64,000 nucleotides of DNA from positions 806,001 to 870,000 of the forward strand of contig JAKZHN010000015.1 of assembly GCA_037179335.1 (NCBI GenBank), given 5' to 3'. Both the position numbers and the translations under genes were made by a program. Within the stretch, counting starts at the first letter, position 1. The number at the start of each line of letters is the position of its first letter. This document shows positions 1 to 9,688 of the stretch, piece by piece. Source of the DNA: Cyclaneusma minus. Lineage: Eukaryota > Ascomycota > Leotiomycetes > Marthamycetales > Marthamycetaceae. The notes under the pieces were generated by a model. That model was not told the DNA's origin, ran no database searches, and saw only the letters and a program-made list of their open reading frames with translations.

Positions 1-495
1 ATATACTGAGAACCTTTTCTAAAGAAGAAGCTAGTTGAAGTTCAGCGGATGTTCAGGCTGCGGGCGAGATGTGTGATCTAGCAACAGCTGATGAATCTGC
101 TGCCCACAATGCCCCTCGGTATAAGCGCTATCTCCAGCTTCACACAGTTAAGCGAAGCGCGGTAGCACTAGCGTGGCGGCGAATCTCATAGCTGTTGCCC
201 TCTTCTATAAGTGCTCTGCACGAAGCTACAACAAACTTCGAGTCTCCCAACTCTTTCATGAACTCGTTGGCGTGTGCCCGCTCCGCTCCCTTCCTTCAGT
301 CAGCTTCGAGACTTGCTCAAGGATACAACGCCGCCAGATCACTTTGCTTCGCAGCTTCTTCACCTGGCTCCAACTCCGGCGCTAGTCCTCAGCGCGACAC
401 ATTTTCGGAAGTCAACTTCAAACACAAGGTCGTCCATCCTTCGCTTACGCCGCCGAACAGGTTCACTTGAAGATCACAGCCCCCCAAACTTCAAC
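1..495. other. 5' flank, no gene seen
   Basis: I see no supported coding region. The open stretches begin at GTG and overlap one another. The last part is probably the leader of the gag-like gene that starts at the ATG at 496. Confidence 0.5.
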
Positions 496-1572
496 ATGGT
501 ACGCCTCTGGAACGAATTCGCGACGGGTCACCTCGCAGACGATCTCCGTCTAAAAGGCCCCGAAGACTACAAGATCTGGCGGAAACATATGACGAACTTG
601 CTCAAGTACAAGGGCCTTTACGGCTTAGCGGAGTTTGAAATGTCACTCGGACCAAGTGCCACACCTAGCCAGATAGCAACCTGGAACGAAAGAGACGCCA
701 ACGCAGAGGCCCTGATCCTAAACAACATCACCGAGGGTCCCATGGGCCTCGTCGAGGAGATCACTGGTGCCAATAAGTTGTGGGAAGCCCTTGAGCAGGC
801 GTTCTCGGACAACTTTGACTCCCAGGAATCCGCTCCAGGTGATCACCCCCCGATTAGTACTCGCACTCGTGCTCGCATTGCAGGTACTACTCTCGCCTCA
901 CACGATGCTCCCCCTCCAGCTACTACTCCTGCTGGGGGTAGTGCTCCCCCTCCAGCAGCAGCTGCTCCCGTTCTAGCTACTCGCGCTCGGGGTAGTGCTC
1001 CCGCTCCAGCAGCAGCTCCCGCTCTAGCTACTCGTGCTCGAGGTCGTGCTCCTTCTCCAGCAACTGTTGCTCGCGCTCGAGGTCGTGCTCCCTCTCCAGC
1101 AGCTGCTGTGCCCGCTCGGGCTACTCGCCCTCGAGTTCGTGCTCCCTCTCCAGCAGCTGCTGTACCCGCTCGAGCTACTCGCCCTCGGGTTCGTGCTCCC
1201 TCTCCAGCAGCTGCTGCGCCCGTTCTAGCTACTGGCGCCCGGGTTCGTGCTCCCTCTCCAGCAACTGTTGTTCGCGCTCGAGGTCGTGCCCCCTCTCCAG
1301 CAGCTGTTGCTCCAGTTCTAGCAGCACTAGCAGCAGCTCGAATTCCAGCTTACGCTCCGGTTGCTGCTCCCATTCCACATGGCGCTAATTACGCTCCAGT
1401 TGCTGCTCCCATTCTACATGGCGCTACTCAGGCTCTAGCGCTACCTCGCATTCAGAATGAAGTCCCTGGTCCCGACGGGCGCTGGGCCTGTGGTGTGTGC
1501 GGTTACACCCTTAAGCACAGGACTGGTAGGGACCGCCACGAGCAACAACAGCACAGGGTCTTCCGCTACTGA
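496..1572 (+). CDS. gag-like protein with Ala/Pro/Arg repeats and a C-terminal C2H2 finger
   Basis: Predicted 358-residue single-exon protein. The ATG at 496 is in the context CAACATGG; the frame is open further upstream but only from a GTG. Residues 1-110 (MVRLWNEF..., DYKIWRKHMTNLLKYKGLYG, WNERDANAEALILNNI, LWEALEQAF) resemble the N-terminal gag/UBN2-type region of Copia-like retroelements. Residues 115-310 are low-complexity Ala/Pro/Arg/Ser repeats. The C terminus has Cys-x2-Cys-x12-His-x4-His (CGVCGYTLKH...), a C2H2 finger instead of the CCHC knuckle usual in gag. No protease, integrase or reverse transcriptase frame follows, so it is either a lone gag remnant or a domesticated gag-finger fusion. 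The gag assignment is by pattern only. Confidence 0.5.
   Translation: MVRLWNEFATGHLADDLRLKGPEDYKIWRKHMTNLLKYKGLYGLAEFEMSLGPSATPSQIATWNERDANAEALILNNITEGPMGLVEEITGANKLWEALEQAFSDNFDSQESAPGDHPPISTRTRARIAGTTLASHDAPPPATTPAGGSAPPPAAAAPVLATRARGSAPAPAAAPALATRARGRAPSPATVARARGRAPSPAAAVPARATRPRVRAPSPAAAVPARATRPRVRAPSPAAAAPVLATGARVRAPSPATVVRARGRAPSPAAVAPVLAALAAARIPAYAPVAAPIPHGANYAPVAAPILHGATQALALPRIQNEVPGPDGRWACGVCGYTLKHRTGRDRHEQQQHRVFRY
928..1340 (+). repeat. in-frame minisatellite (54-bp and shorter units) inside the gag-like gene
   Basis: Three consecutive 54-bp units (1084-1137, 1138-1191, 1192-1245) each encode an 18-residue RAPSPAAA..-type unit. Shorter related units, for example RAPSPATVARARG of 39 bp, flank them. 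All unit lengths are multiples of three, so copy-number change preserves the frame. Confidence 0.85.
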
Positions 1573-1985
1573 GGTTTCCATCAATCGTCTGTTCAGTGAC
1601 ATCCAACGAGTCCGACCGCACCGATCACCTTGTCCTGGCGTCTCGAAGCTTCTGCCAAGCTCGAACCTTCAGGTTCAGTGGCTCATAAAGCTCCGTTGAC
1701 CATGACTGCAAAAAGAGTCGTCTAAAATCCCGACAGAGACCTCGATAGCGACAGAGGTCTTGACGGCGACAGGAGGACTAGCGGCGGTATCGCAGTAAAC
1801 AAACCTATTCGCTTGCATATTCCGACCGCCCGCCCTCTTCCTTCTCCGCCCGGCGATCACTCAAATTTTCTCTTGCGGGAGATCACCCCAATTGCGGAGA
1901 ATACCAGCCTCCCGCCTGTACAGAAATCTTCAGCACGCTCTCCTTTCTGTCTAAACCACTCAACGCAGACAGCACCAACGTCAAC

Positions 1986-2222
1986 ATGCTCCACGCCTTC
2001 GACATAGACCCTCACAGCATCAACGGTCGGGTCCAGCATGAAACTTACGGCCAGGGATAGATCGACATCGAGGAAATGTGCGTAGGCACTCACCCCGGCA
2101 ACATCTTGGTCATTCTCATCATTCTCAGGAAGGTGGAAACACTGGGTCAAGGAACAACTTCTACTTCGCGAGCGACAATGTCAAGAGAAGCAAAAGAAAA
2201 TAGCTCGAACAAAGCGGACTAG
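1986..2222 (+). pseudogene. possible small gene with an internal TAG
   Basis: An ATG at 1986 opens MLHAFDIDPHSINGRVQHE..., stopped by TAG at 2058-2060. The same frame then stays open to a TAG at 2220-2222 and includes a hydrophobic stretch (GNILVILIIL). It could be a small protein with a nonsense mutation or a chance pair of open stretches. No family recognised. Confidence 0.2.
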
Positions 2223-2755
2223 ATTACGTGCGATGAAATTCCAGAGCAAAACAATCATGTTGCATCTTTGGCTCATTCCCATATCGTGTGATTTTGCAAT
2301 GCTTGCGGTCGTCGTTGCTTTAGATTAAGCTTCGATTTCCAAAGCCCACTCACTGCCCGTGTCTTGACATCTCCTAGCTTAAAAACTCAGGCGGAATTGC
2401 CGTTCATCAAAAACAAACGAACCCATGTCAAGCAAAGATGCACAACCCAACCCAAGACACTCATCAATGACTTCTGCCAACCAGCCTTCAGAGCACTGTA
2501 CCAAGCACACCAATACCACAACCAAGACGGACAATAATCCATGCTCAACAGCCGCACATCACCACGCTTCGAGACGGTTCCCTTCGAGTCACTCCGAGAT
2601 GTCTGTATGACCTTTGAATCCGAATGATTGACTACGTCCTTGCGCAGGGTTAGGCTGTTTCACTTTAGTATTGCACTTTCCATTCTACGAAAAGCAATAA
2701 GCACGTGACGACGACTAGAATTTTACTGAACGTGAAAGTAAAAGCCGGGCACTGC
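2223..2755. other. no supported gene
   Basis: An ATG at 2425 opens about 61 Ser/Thr/His-rich residues, and other frames here look equally protein-like in short pieces (RFETVPFESLRDVCM, for example). None has enough length or known motif to call. Confidence 0.4.
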
Positions 2756-3001
2756 TTACCGTCTCGGACTCTGAGGGATCTGGAGCCTAGGAAGCGGCCT
2801 GGCTACGACGACGTATTCATCGGGGAAGTCATCAACAACCATGAGTTGGAAATCGGGAAGCTGAAGTTCTTTCAAGGCATATCTCCAAGGCCAGAGGATT
2901 ACAGCGAGGGCGAGTTGGATGAGCGGCTGTACTATTCGTGTGAAGTACCAGCCTAGGAACGGATTTGCTCGTAGTAAGGCGTTGGTGGTTGACTTGAACA
3001 T
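2756..3001 (-). CDS. small hydrophobic hypothetical protein
   Basis: Predicted 81 residues from an ATG at 2999-3001 on the minus strand. One likely membrane segment (IVQPLIQLALAVILWPW) is followed by an acidic, Pro/Arg-rich tail. Not recognised. It sits at the edge of a region rich in small membrane proteins, which is the main reason to list it. It could be a chance frame. Confidence 0.3.
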   Translation of the reverse strand: MFKSTTNALLRANPFLGWYFTRIVQPLIQLALAVILWPWRYALKELQLPDFQLMVVDDFPDEYVVVARPLPRLQIPQSPRR

Positions 3002-3513
3002 CGTATGTGAGCTTTTGCTGACGAAGCCGCGAAGAGTTTCGATGCGGAGGATGGAGGGAGGAAAGGAACAATGGCCCCGCAATCGTGAAGGATGTGAGGG
3101 GTTGCGGAGTTTATTATCGGAGGTGAGTTTAACTTTTGGTGGTTAAGGCGTGCTACTCAGGGATATATCTTGGCTGCATATTGGCAAAGTCAAATGGAAC
3201 TGTCTGTCCGCGCAGAACGAGCGAGGCGGCCGATTTCCTGATTGAGTTGTGCAGAATTCAGAATCAGTCGAAAGATCCAAAAGATCTCGATGGGAGTTCT
3301 GTGTTCTATGGACAGGAGCATGCCGTTCACATCTGGCGATGACCTCAGTTTGTAGCAGATGCGTCCGTGAGATATATATGTGGCCGCCAAGATACTCATA
3401 TTCAGAGACACACATCTTTAACGCCGCGAAACCATCTATAAGAAGAGTACTCGGACATATCTCCATCTTTCAGCAATCTATACTTCCAAATTTGAGCCAT
3501 TTCGCCCACAAAT
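3002..3513. other. intergenic, probable promoter of the 3514 gene
   Basis: No gene seen. A TATA-like CTATAAGAA near 3431 lies about 75 bp upstream of the next ATG, and another AT run (GATATATATG) is near 3369. Confidence 0.35.
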
Positions 3514-3827
3514 ATGGCAGTCGTCATGTCTGTTCTCGACGGGCTTGTATACCCCCTTTCAGACGTGATTGGCGGTCCCATTCGCGCTGTTTTGGGTTTG
3601 AGAGAGGCTAGTACTGCTGCTTGTGAGTAATTTACCTCAAGTGACAGTTCATTCCCCTCTCAATATTTGCCCTCCAAGTCATTTACTCTATGTGGGCGTT
3701 AGACAGCATCTAGGTTGCGGTTCAAATTATTATCGGCAATATTGCAGGGGTTGCTTTGATTGCTGTCTGTGGCTTTATCGAGGCTCTGGTTGGGCTTTTT
3801 GGACTTCTCAGAGTGCTCACTCAATAG
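3514..3827 (+). CDS. small hydrophobic two-exon protein
   Basis: Proposed exons 3514-3622 and 3748-3827, giving 62 residues. Exon 1 reads MAVVMSVLDGLVYPLSDVIG... and ends in phase 1 at a strong donor (GTGAGT). The acceptor TTGCAG before 3748 restores the frame into ...VALIAVCGFIEALVGLFGLL... and a TAG at 3825. Two hydrophobic segments predict a membrane protein. It lacks the Gly/Ala signature of the neighbouring Ifi-6-16-like genes, so a relationship is unproven. A weak TATA-like box precedes it. The exon join is inferred. Confidence 0.4.
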
Positions 3828-4855
3828 CTCTTTGACAGACGTCCGACATTGGTAGACAACAAGGATTCGTTATGGATGAGCGGCAAAGCGGGTGCAATTT
3901 AGAGAAACATACCAGCATTCACATTCAAGGGTAAATTCAAAAAGACATAGAGTTTGAAAGTACCTGCTGAGAGATTAGGCTTTCTTCTATGTATGCTCGA
4001 GGGAGTGAAGCTGTGTTTTCTGCTCAAGTGTTTCGACCTCGATCCTAGTCGCCAAGACTGCACAGGGATCAGATAGGGGTGAGGAGCAATGGTGCGATCT
4101 CCAACCAATGTGGCCTCTCAGCGAAGTAACCGAGACACGGCAAGAGAAAAAGCTTCTTTGGCTGTAACATGGGACTTACCGGTATCAGCTTCTGTCGTTT
4201 GCAAGATCCTTCCTACAATCTTCTTGCACACACCACAACGAAGCCCTTTCGACCTTCCACCGTTCCATCAATTCAGCTTCACTTTGATTATACTATTACT
4301 ATCTGGGTCATCATCCAAGACTAAACTTGTAGAGGAAGAAATCAGCTTCTGTGCTAAAGCCGCTCACTGAAAAGAGAACATGCAAGTCACGCAATGCCGC
4401 CCATGATCGCGATAGTTTCATCGAAGGGTGCTGAGGAACTTAACGGATTAGCCAAACCTCATATCAGAGTTTCCTCCTTACATCCAGGAAACATTGCCGG
4501 ATGTTTGTTAGCTTCCCGGCTCTACACAAACTCCTTGTCATCCCACATTAATCCTTGTCACTCACCCCGATCCGGAGACTGGGCTGGTTCTTGGTCACTT
4601 AGATGCTCTCTGAGGATGAACCTCTTTCTCACTACTGAGTTTACATTTAGGGACAAACATTCTTTCTCAGAACTCAGATATGACTTTACGCCGGACCAAA
4701 AAGCTAATAATGAAACTATATATTCCAAGATTCATGGTCTCTTTTCCTAAACACCTCGAACTCTCAATCACAAAAGGCCCCACGTCAGTTATTCTCCCGC
4801 TTTTATCAGCACATTCCACAGAAATTCCCTGCTACAGCTCCCTTGCGCAGCTACG
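3828..4855. other. no supported gene
   Basis: Short Ser-rich open stretches occur on both strands, for example from 4394, but without motif, splice support or homology I can name. Confidence 0.45.
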
Positions 4856-5327
4856 ATGAAGTTTTTCGGCAAAGACAAGACAGACCATGAGGAAGAGTGC
4901 GAATACTCCGCCGAGTTCAGAGAACAGATCCGCCGCTACCTTCAAGAAAACCCCGGGAGTAGCGCAGCTATGGCGGCTGGACGTTGGTTGCACTCGTCCC
5001 AGTAGTTGTTACCTTGCCTCTGCTCGGTGGCCTTGGGTTTCTAGGCAGTGTTGGCGGCGGTGAGTCCTCTAGACTTGTGTACTACATCATTGAAGTACTT
5101 TTGGATGTTTTCTATGCTGACGCTCTGGTTTCATCTCATTAGGCACCATAGCAAGCGGAGTCCAAGCAGGTATCGGAAACGTGGCTGCTGGCAGTGCCTT
5201 TGCTGTCATGCAGAGCGCAAGGGTTGGCGGTGCTGGTGTGGCGATTGTGAACGGTGTTGCCAGTGGTGTGGGTGCCCTGACAGCAGGAATTGGTGCATTG
5301 ATGGGGAACGGATCATGTCAAGGATAG
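4856..5327 (+). pseudogene. Ifi-6-16/ISG12-like gene 1 of the array, frame broken near 4960-4985
   Basis: The ATG at 4856 opens a charged N-terminal domain (MKFFGKDKTDHEEECE..., then a helix ending ...RRYLQENPGSS). The hydrophobic segment TLVALVPVVVTLPLLGGLGF lies in a frame two bases off. It is followed by a phase-1 intron inside a Gly codon (5060-5142, GTGAGT...TTAG) and an exon reading TIASGVQAGIGNVAAGSAFA..., ending TAG at 5327. The Gly/Ala-rich IAxGxQxxIGNVxxGSxFA block is typical of the Ifi-6-16 family (human IFI27/IFI6), small membrane proteins of mitochondria or ER. An alternative 44-nt intron (4959-5002) would restore the frame but removes the membrane segment that the paralogues keep, so I prefer a one-base insertion or two-base deletion. 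Family call firm, intactness doubtful. Confidence 0.6.
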
Positions 5328-5373
5328 CGTGATGAATTTCTGACGGCTTGAAAGCTCGATTTCTGAACTCAGA

Positions 5374-5409
5374 GATGATGGAGATGATGGAGATGATGGA
5401 GATGATGGA
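5374..5409 (+). repeat. GATGATGGA microsatellite, four perfect copies
   Basis: Four head-to-tail 9-bp units at 5374-5382, 5383-5391, 5392-5400 and 5401-5409, just downstream of array gene 1. Confidence 0.95.
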
Positions 5410-5707
5410 ATTCAGAATGTTCGGATGCATATTGCAGAGCAAGTACGATGAAACAACTGATGATGAAACCCCCAATCTTGACCAGTAGGTAGCAAGCAAG
5501 CTCAGTACTTCGTGCCGGAACCAGCTTTCCAAATTATCTTGTTTGAAATAGCAATTAGCATCGGCTTCAAGAACTGCCGCAGGCGAGAAGTAGGAGCAAC
5601 TCCCGAAGTTCACAAGTATTGAATGTTCTTACGAAATGAATCAATATTGTTACTGGATGAATAACCATTAAGATGGGTATCCAGATGACCCCACTAACAC
5701 CACGAGA

Positions 5708-6110
5708 ATGGCTAGTAGTGTCTTCGAGAGAATCCCGAAGGAGCACTTGTGTGCAACGCTTTGCTTGGAGTCGTTCCCGCTGTCCTGACCATCATTCTGC
5801 TGGCCGGCCTTAAATTCCTAGGCTGTGTCGGCGGCAAAGCTTGTGCGGATGTGTTCATCTGTGCTACCCGGGTACATTTTCGATTCCCAGTGATGCAAGT
5901 TCCCCCAAAGATTTCACATGCTGACTTTTGATTTCATCTCCTCAGGCCCTGTAGGCAATGGCTATTGAGCAGCAGGCCACGGAAGAATGCCGATGAGATA
6001 ATCTTCTTATTCCGCAAGATGCAAGGGCTGGTGGTGCCTGGAAACGCGGAGAGTTGCAAGTGCTGGGGGTTTTGTGACATCAGGGGACAATGCAGTTCTT
6101 GGATAGCTCA
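5708..6110 (+). pseudogene. decayed Ifi-6-16-like relic, array copy 2
   Basis: The start ATG at 5708 leads out of frame into a hydrophobic segment (GVVPAVLTIILLAGLKFLGC, 5764-5823) closely matching that of copy 1, followed by VGG at the place where copy 1 has its intron donor. Here the donor is lost (CAAAGC instead of GTGAGT). An acceptor CTCAG at 5941-5945 is kept. The remains of the second exon (GGCAATGG..., GATGCAAGGGCTGG..) align by eye with copy 1 but are shot through with indels and stops. No functional product expected. Confidence 0.6.
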
Positions 6111-6782
6111 TGGACTATTGTAATAGATCATCTTCAGGGCAGGAGTAGGTCACGTCTAGGGTCTTCCTCTCCGTGCGAGTTCATTGCCTGGGCAGTTGGG
6201 TATGGCCAATAGATGCTGCGCCTGGGGCGTGATATTCTTTCTGTAATTATGTTCGGTGACATAGTTGATGCGAAGCAAAATGTATACTTCCTGAAATATC
6301 CAAGGCAGGGCGAGTCACTTCGCCAGGCCCAAGGTTTCTGACATGGGTAAGCTGTGGTGACTTGCCAGGTAGCTATGGTCTCGATAAGCAGGACACCAAA
6401 GAGCGCATTGAAGCTGACTCCAGATGCCAGTAGTCCACGATGATTATATCTGAGCTCTAGGGGAAATCCTCATTCTAACACAAGCCCACAGTTCTTTCGC
6501 CAGGATTCTCCAGTCCCCCGACCATTTCAGCACAGATTTGGCAAAGATATCTGGAGGGCCTTCTCCGTCGCAGGGTGCCCGACTGAGGTTGACCACAAAG
6601 TGGCCGTCACGAGGTGGTGAAGGAGGTCATCTTCGACGATGACGCTCCGGCCCCGGCGGCCCTGGCATCCTGGTGTTCTGAAAGTCCTGAGGATGGCTAT
6701 CAAACTACGGTCCGTATATATTCTAGCCGCGAAATAAAGACGGCAAATACCCGTAAATAGCAGGCGAATAAACATGGAGTTC
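6111..6782. other. no supported gene
   Basis: A minus-strand stretch from about 6775 (MFIRLLFTGICRLYF...) is open for 82 codons and abuts the 6783 gene, but has no motif and a composition unlike its neighbours. Confidence 0.4.
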
Positions 6783-7202
6783 TCACTGTAAGTTTATGGC
6801 CCTCCACAGGCAATAAAAATCAAGGAGCGAGTTCCAGATGAAGATTGCCAGCCAGAGTTTGAGCAGGCTCCAAAAAGCTCCAATCAGAAATCCGATGACA
6901 GATCCAAGAAATGAAGACATGAAGGCGGTGTAGGATCCTTTAAGGATGGCGATGATGGCTTCGATTATGGATCCGATGAACTCGCAGATAGTATCGATGA
7001 GATCGAAAATGACATTGGCATAGTGCCATATCCGGGAAATAGTAACGAGAACCGTCCACACTATTCTGTGAAGGACCACGAATATGAGAAGCGCGAAAGC
7101 GTGAAAGACCGTTTTCGTGAGATGTGCCGCCGAAATATCAGAATATGAGTTGCAATCCGCCGCGAACGATGCAAAGACGACACAGGAGCTGGAGTTTGAC
7201 AT
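6783..7202 (-). CDS. hydrophobic multi-pass hypothetical protein
   Basis: Predicted 139 residues, single exon, start ATG at 7200-7202 on the minus strand. Three or four hydrophobic segments follow a Ser/Cys-rich N terminus: TVFHAFALLIFVVLHRIVWT, the amphipathic DLIDTICEFIGSIIEAIIAI, then FLGSVIGFLIGAFWSLLKL and LAIFIWNSLLDFYCLW. A membrane protein is likely. No family recognised, and it is not Ifi-6-16-like. It is the only antisense gene inside the array, between copies 2 and 3. Why it sits there is unknown. Confidence 0.5.
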   Translation of the reverse strand: MSNSSSCVVFASFAADCNSYSDISAAHLTKTVFHAFALLIFVVLHRIVWTVLVTISRIWHYANVIFDLIDTICEFIGSIIEAIIAILKGSYTAFMSSFLGSVIGFLIGAFWSLLKLWLAIFIWNSLLDFYCLWRAINLQ

Positions 7203-7654
7203 GCTTCTGTTGCAGCCCACTCCTCTGAATGGTGACTGCTCGGAGATACTGGTGGAGCTTGGTGGACAGGACTAGATCTTTCTGATGATCCGAATGTAGT
7301 GTGGCAGTGTGGCAGAGAGGTGGTACATAAGATAATTAGGAGGAATCACCTCCGCCCTGGTGGCACGTATAGTTAGTTTGCTTCTCAACAGCAGATTCTG
7401 AATCACCGAGACAAACCGACAAGCGGCCGTCGATCAAGGATAAAGTCAGCTTCCCGCCCTGTGCTGCGGGGAACAAATATTGCAAATAACTAGGCCAGAT
7501 TTGATCATTACTTCTCGGCTGCCTAATCCTTCTTTCCTCAACTTCATCTCATACCTCGAGGACCTCAAGAGTTTTCTCACAGCCATATCCAAACCTCACA
7601 CTTCATCTCATCATCACAGCATTCACCACTGCCATAGCATCTCACAACTCGACG
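7203..7654. other. divergent promoter region of the 6783 and 7655 genes
   Basis: No coding region seen. The last 150 bp are CA/TC-rich (CACTTCATCTCATCATCACAG), typical of a fungal 5' leader. Confidence 0.4.
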
Positions 7655-8051
7655 ATGGGAGGCGTACTCGGAGTTATCGGGGCACTATTCAGCGGCCCTC
7701 TGCTGGCTCTACTCGGTTTCGCACCTGGAGGTATCGCAGCTGGTATGTTAACAGCTTCAACCCCTGAATCCCAGCAACCTTCCTTACCTTCTCGGCATTC
7801 GATAAGAAACAAACTTCCATTTCTCGACTATCAAGATTTCCTCGCAACCTTGCTAATTTGAATTCTTGATTACAGGTGGAATCGCAGCTTGGATCCAAGC
7901 AATGATGGGCCCAATCGCATCCGGCAGTCTTTTCGCCATTTTCCAAGCAGCCGGAGCCGGAGCTGCTGGGGCTTTGGGAATTGTGAATAGCATCGTTGGT
8001 GGTGTAGCTTTGGGTGTTGGAGGGACGCTCGCCTGGCTTCTTGGAGCTTAA
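7655..8051 (+). CDS. Ifi-6-16/ISG12-like membrane protein, array copy 3 (intact)
   Basis: Exons 7655-7742 and 7876-8051, 87 residues. Exon 1 reads MGGVLGVIGALFSGPLLALL then GFAPGGIAAG, cut in phase 1 inside a Gly codon by a GTATGT...ACAG intron. Exon 2 reads GIAAWIQAMMGPIASGSLFA then a Gly/Ala-rich hydrophobic tail ending TLAWLLGA. Length and the GFxxxGIAAGxIAA...IASGSLFAxxQ pattern match animal ISG12/IFI27 closely. This is the minimal form, lacking the charged N-terminal domain of copies 1, 4, 5 and 6. Animal members insert in mitochondrial or ER membrane and promote or modulate cell death. The fungal role is not established here. Confidence 0.8.
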
Positions 8052-8570
8052 CAAGTCGTGATGAAGAGTTTCGTGGTGGCGGATTGACTTTAGCATGGAA
8101 GTTTGATAACGGCAGCAAGGAAATTAACACAGCATTCAAGAGCTCGTCTCTAGGATTACTTCACTTTGAGTTTGGTCGGACTCTTGGAAGATAAGAACCT
8201 TCTGAGCCAACACAAAAAATGATTGACCATTCCAAGTATCAAGTATTCAGAATCGAAACCCGGGTCTTTCTTCTTCTCTCTCCGGTACCGGATATGTCAT
8301 TAGCATCAGTTTGTGTGACTCGGAAAATGACGCTGCGCTTTAGGGTGGGTACATGAATGTGAATGTAGGCAACCGTCTGCCCCGCCATTCACCAAGCAAA
8401 CAGTCTTCCTACCTACGTGACCGAGCCAACTCCGAACCAACACCGCATTGCTCATCTCTAGTTCACGTCAAGCCTCGAAACAAGGTGGAAAACTTTTGAA
8501 CTACCGTTTTCGAGATCTTTCAAAGCAGCAGACTACAGCATCACGTTACCTGAAGATCACATCATTCACC
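8052..8570. other. intergenic, no gene seen
   Basis: Downstream of copy 3 and upstream of copy 4. A TC/CA-rich leader-like tract precedes the ATG at 8571. The frame used later by copy 4 is open from about 8458 but contains no ATG there. Confidence 0.4.
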
Positions 8571-9169
8571 ATGAGTTCGTCTCCATCTCAAGAACCGTCC
8601 GCAATGAGGCTGCCAAAGAAAAGAGGCCTCATGAAGTCCCAGCTTTCAGCCTGGGTGCCGTCACTGAGGCCGTAGAGAGCTCTGATCTTCCACAGGACCA
8701 GCAAGAGAAATTCACACGCTGGCTTGAACACTACATTCGCGAGAACCCTGGACGCAGTACCTTCGTCATCACCTGCGCCGCGATCGCAGCATTTCCAGCT
8801 CTACTGACTGTGCCTGCACTCGCTGGTTTGGGCTTCGGACCGGGTGGTGTTGCTGCTGGTAAATCTGCCCGAATTCCAGGATGTTTCCGAAATCCAGAGG
8901 CTGACTTTCTGGGTCTGGTTTCGTAGGATCCATTGCGAGCGCTATGCAAGCCGCCATCGGGAATGTGGCTCTTGGTAGTTTTTTCCGCTACGGCAACGAG
9001 TGCTGGAGCTGGGGGCGCTGGAGCGGCGACTACAGCCGCTTGGGCAAGTACAGCTGGTTTTGCTGGAGCAGCTGCTGGAGTGGCAACCGGATTCTGGCGG
9101 AAGGCACCCAAGGAGCAAAGAACTGAAGAACAGAAGCCCGAAGGCGAGAAGTCAGTATCGGAGACTTAG
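8571..9169 (+). pseudogene. Ifi-6-16-like gene, array copy 4, two frame breaks
   Basis: The ATG at 8571 (context CACCATGAG) runs 34 codons to a stop. The conserved part lies in another frame: ..NEAAKEKRPHEVPAFSLG.., KFTRWLEHYIRENPGRS, then FPALLTVPALAGLGFGPGGV. A phase-1 intron in Gly (8859-8926, GTAAAT...GTAG) leads to GSIASAMQAAIGNVALGS. At the T6 run 8979-8984 one extra T shifts the frame. Without it the tail would read a Gly/Ala-rich segment and a charged end (...EEQKPEGEKSVSET) to a TAG at 9169. Two independent breaks suggest a pseudogene, although a T6 indel can also be an assembly error. GTCCGC at 8606 could act as a poor donor to bypass the first break. Confidence 0.6.
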
Positions 9170-9688
9170 CTCGGCTGGGGGATAGTATGTTTTCCGTCCT
9201 TTGGCGGGTAAGCGTTGAAATTGCTACGCTCAAGCGTTGATTTTCCAAATGTTGAGCGTTGATTGCCAGGTTATACAAGGCGAGTGTATACCCATAATTT
9301 CTCCGAGGTATAGAAAGTTGCTCTAGAGGTTCCCTGCTGCCAAGTGATAGGCTAACGGCCCTTTATTTCAGATCAGCGTAGTAATTCAACTCAAATCCTT
9401 TCTCTCCAATCCACTTCTCACCAGTCCAACTTCTCGCAAGGATTCATTCGTTGGAAAGTTTGAACATGCTGACGACGACGCTTCTTCCCCATCGCCCAAC
9501 AGACGTTAACTTTCCATGAGCTCCTTGGACATACTACACTCTTCTCCCTGATAAGTACTTTCCAGCATCCACCAGAACATTTCTTCAAGACATCATACCC
9601 ATCAGTATTTCGAAGTTCATACATAAGCTACACCCGCGCCATAAGAAAGTGGTATTCAGAGTAGTTTCTCATCCTCGTCGAGCGCAAG
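9170..9688. other. intergenic, no gene seen
   Basis: Contains a short near-repeat (TTGAGCGTTGATT and AAGCGTTGATT, 9230-9265) and a leader-like tract before the ATG at 9689. Confidence 0.4.

Noticed and set aside
274..495. N-terminal extension of the gag-like frame
   Set aside because: The frame is open from 274 but begins at GTG. The ATG at 496 has a good context and starts the recognisable domain.
2425..2610. 61-codon Ser/Thr/His-rich frame
   Set aside because: Low complexity, no motif, and neighbouring frames look equally plausible.
4959..5002. 44-nt intron repairing array copy 1
   Set aside because: GTAGCG...CCCAG would restore the frame, but it is very short, lacks a clear branch point and deletes the membrane segment kept in the paralogues. 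Kept only as an alternative.
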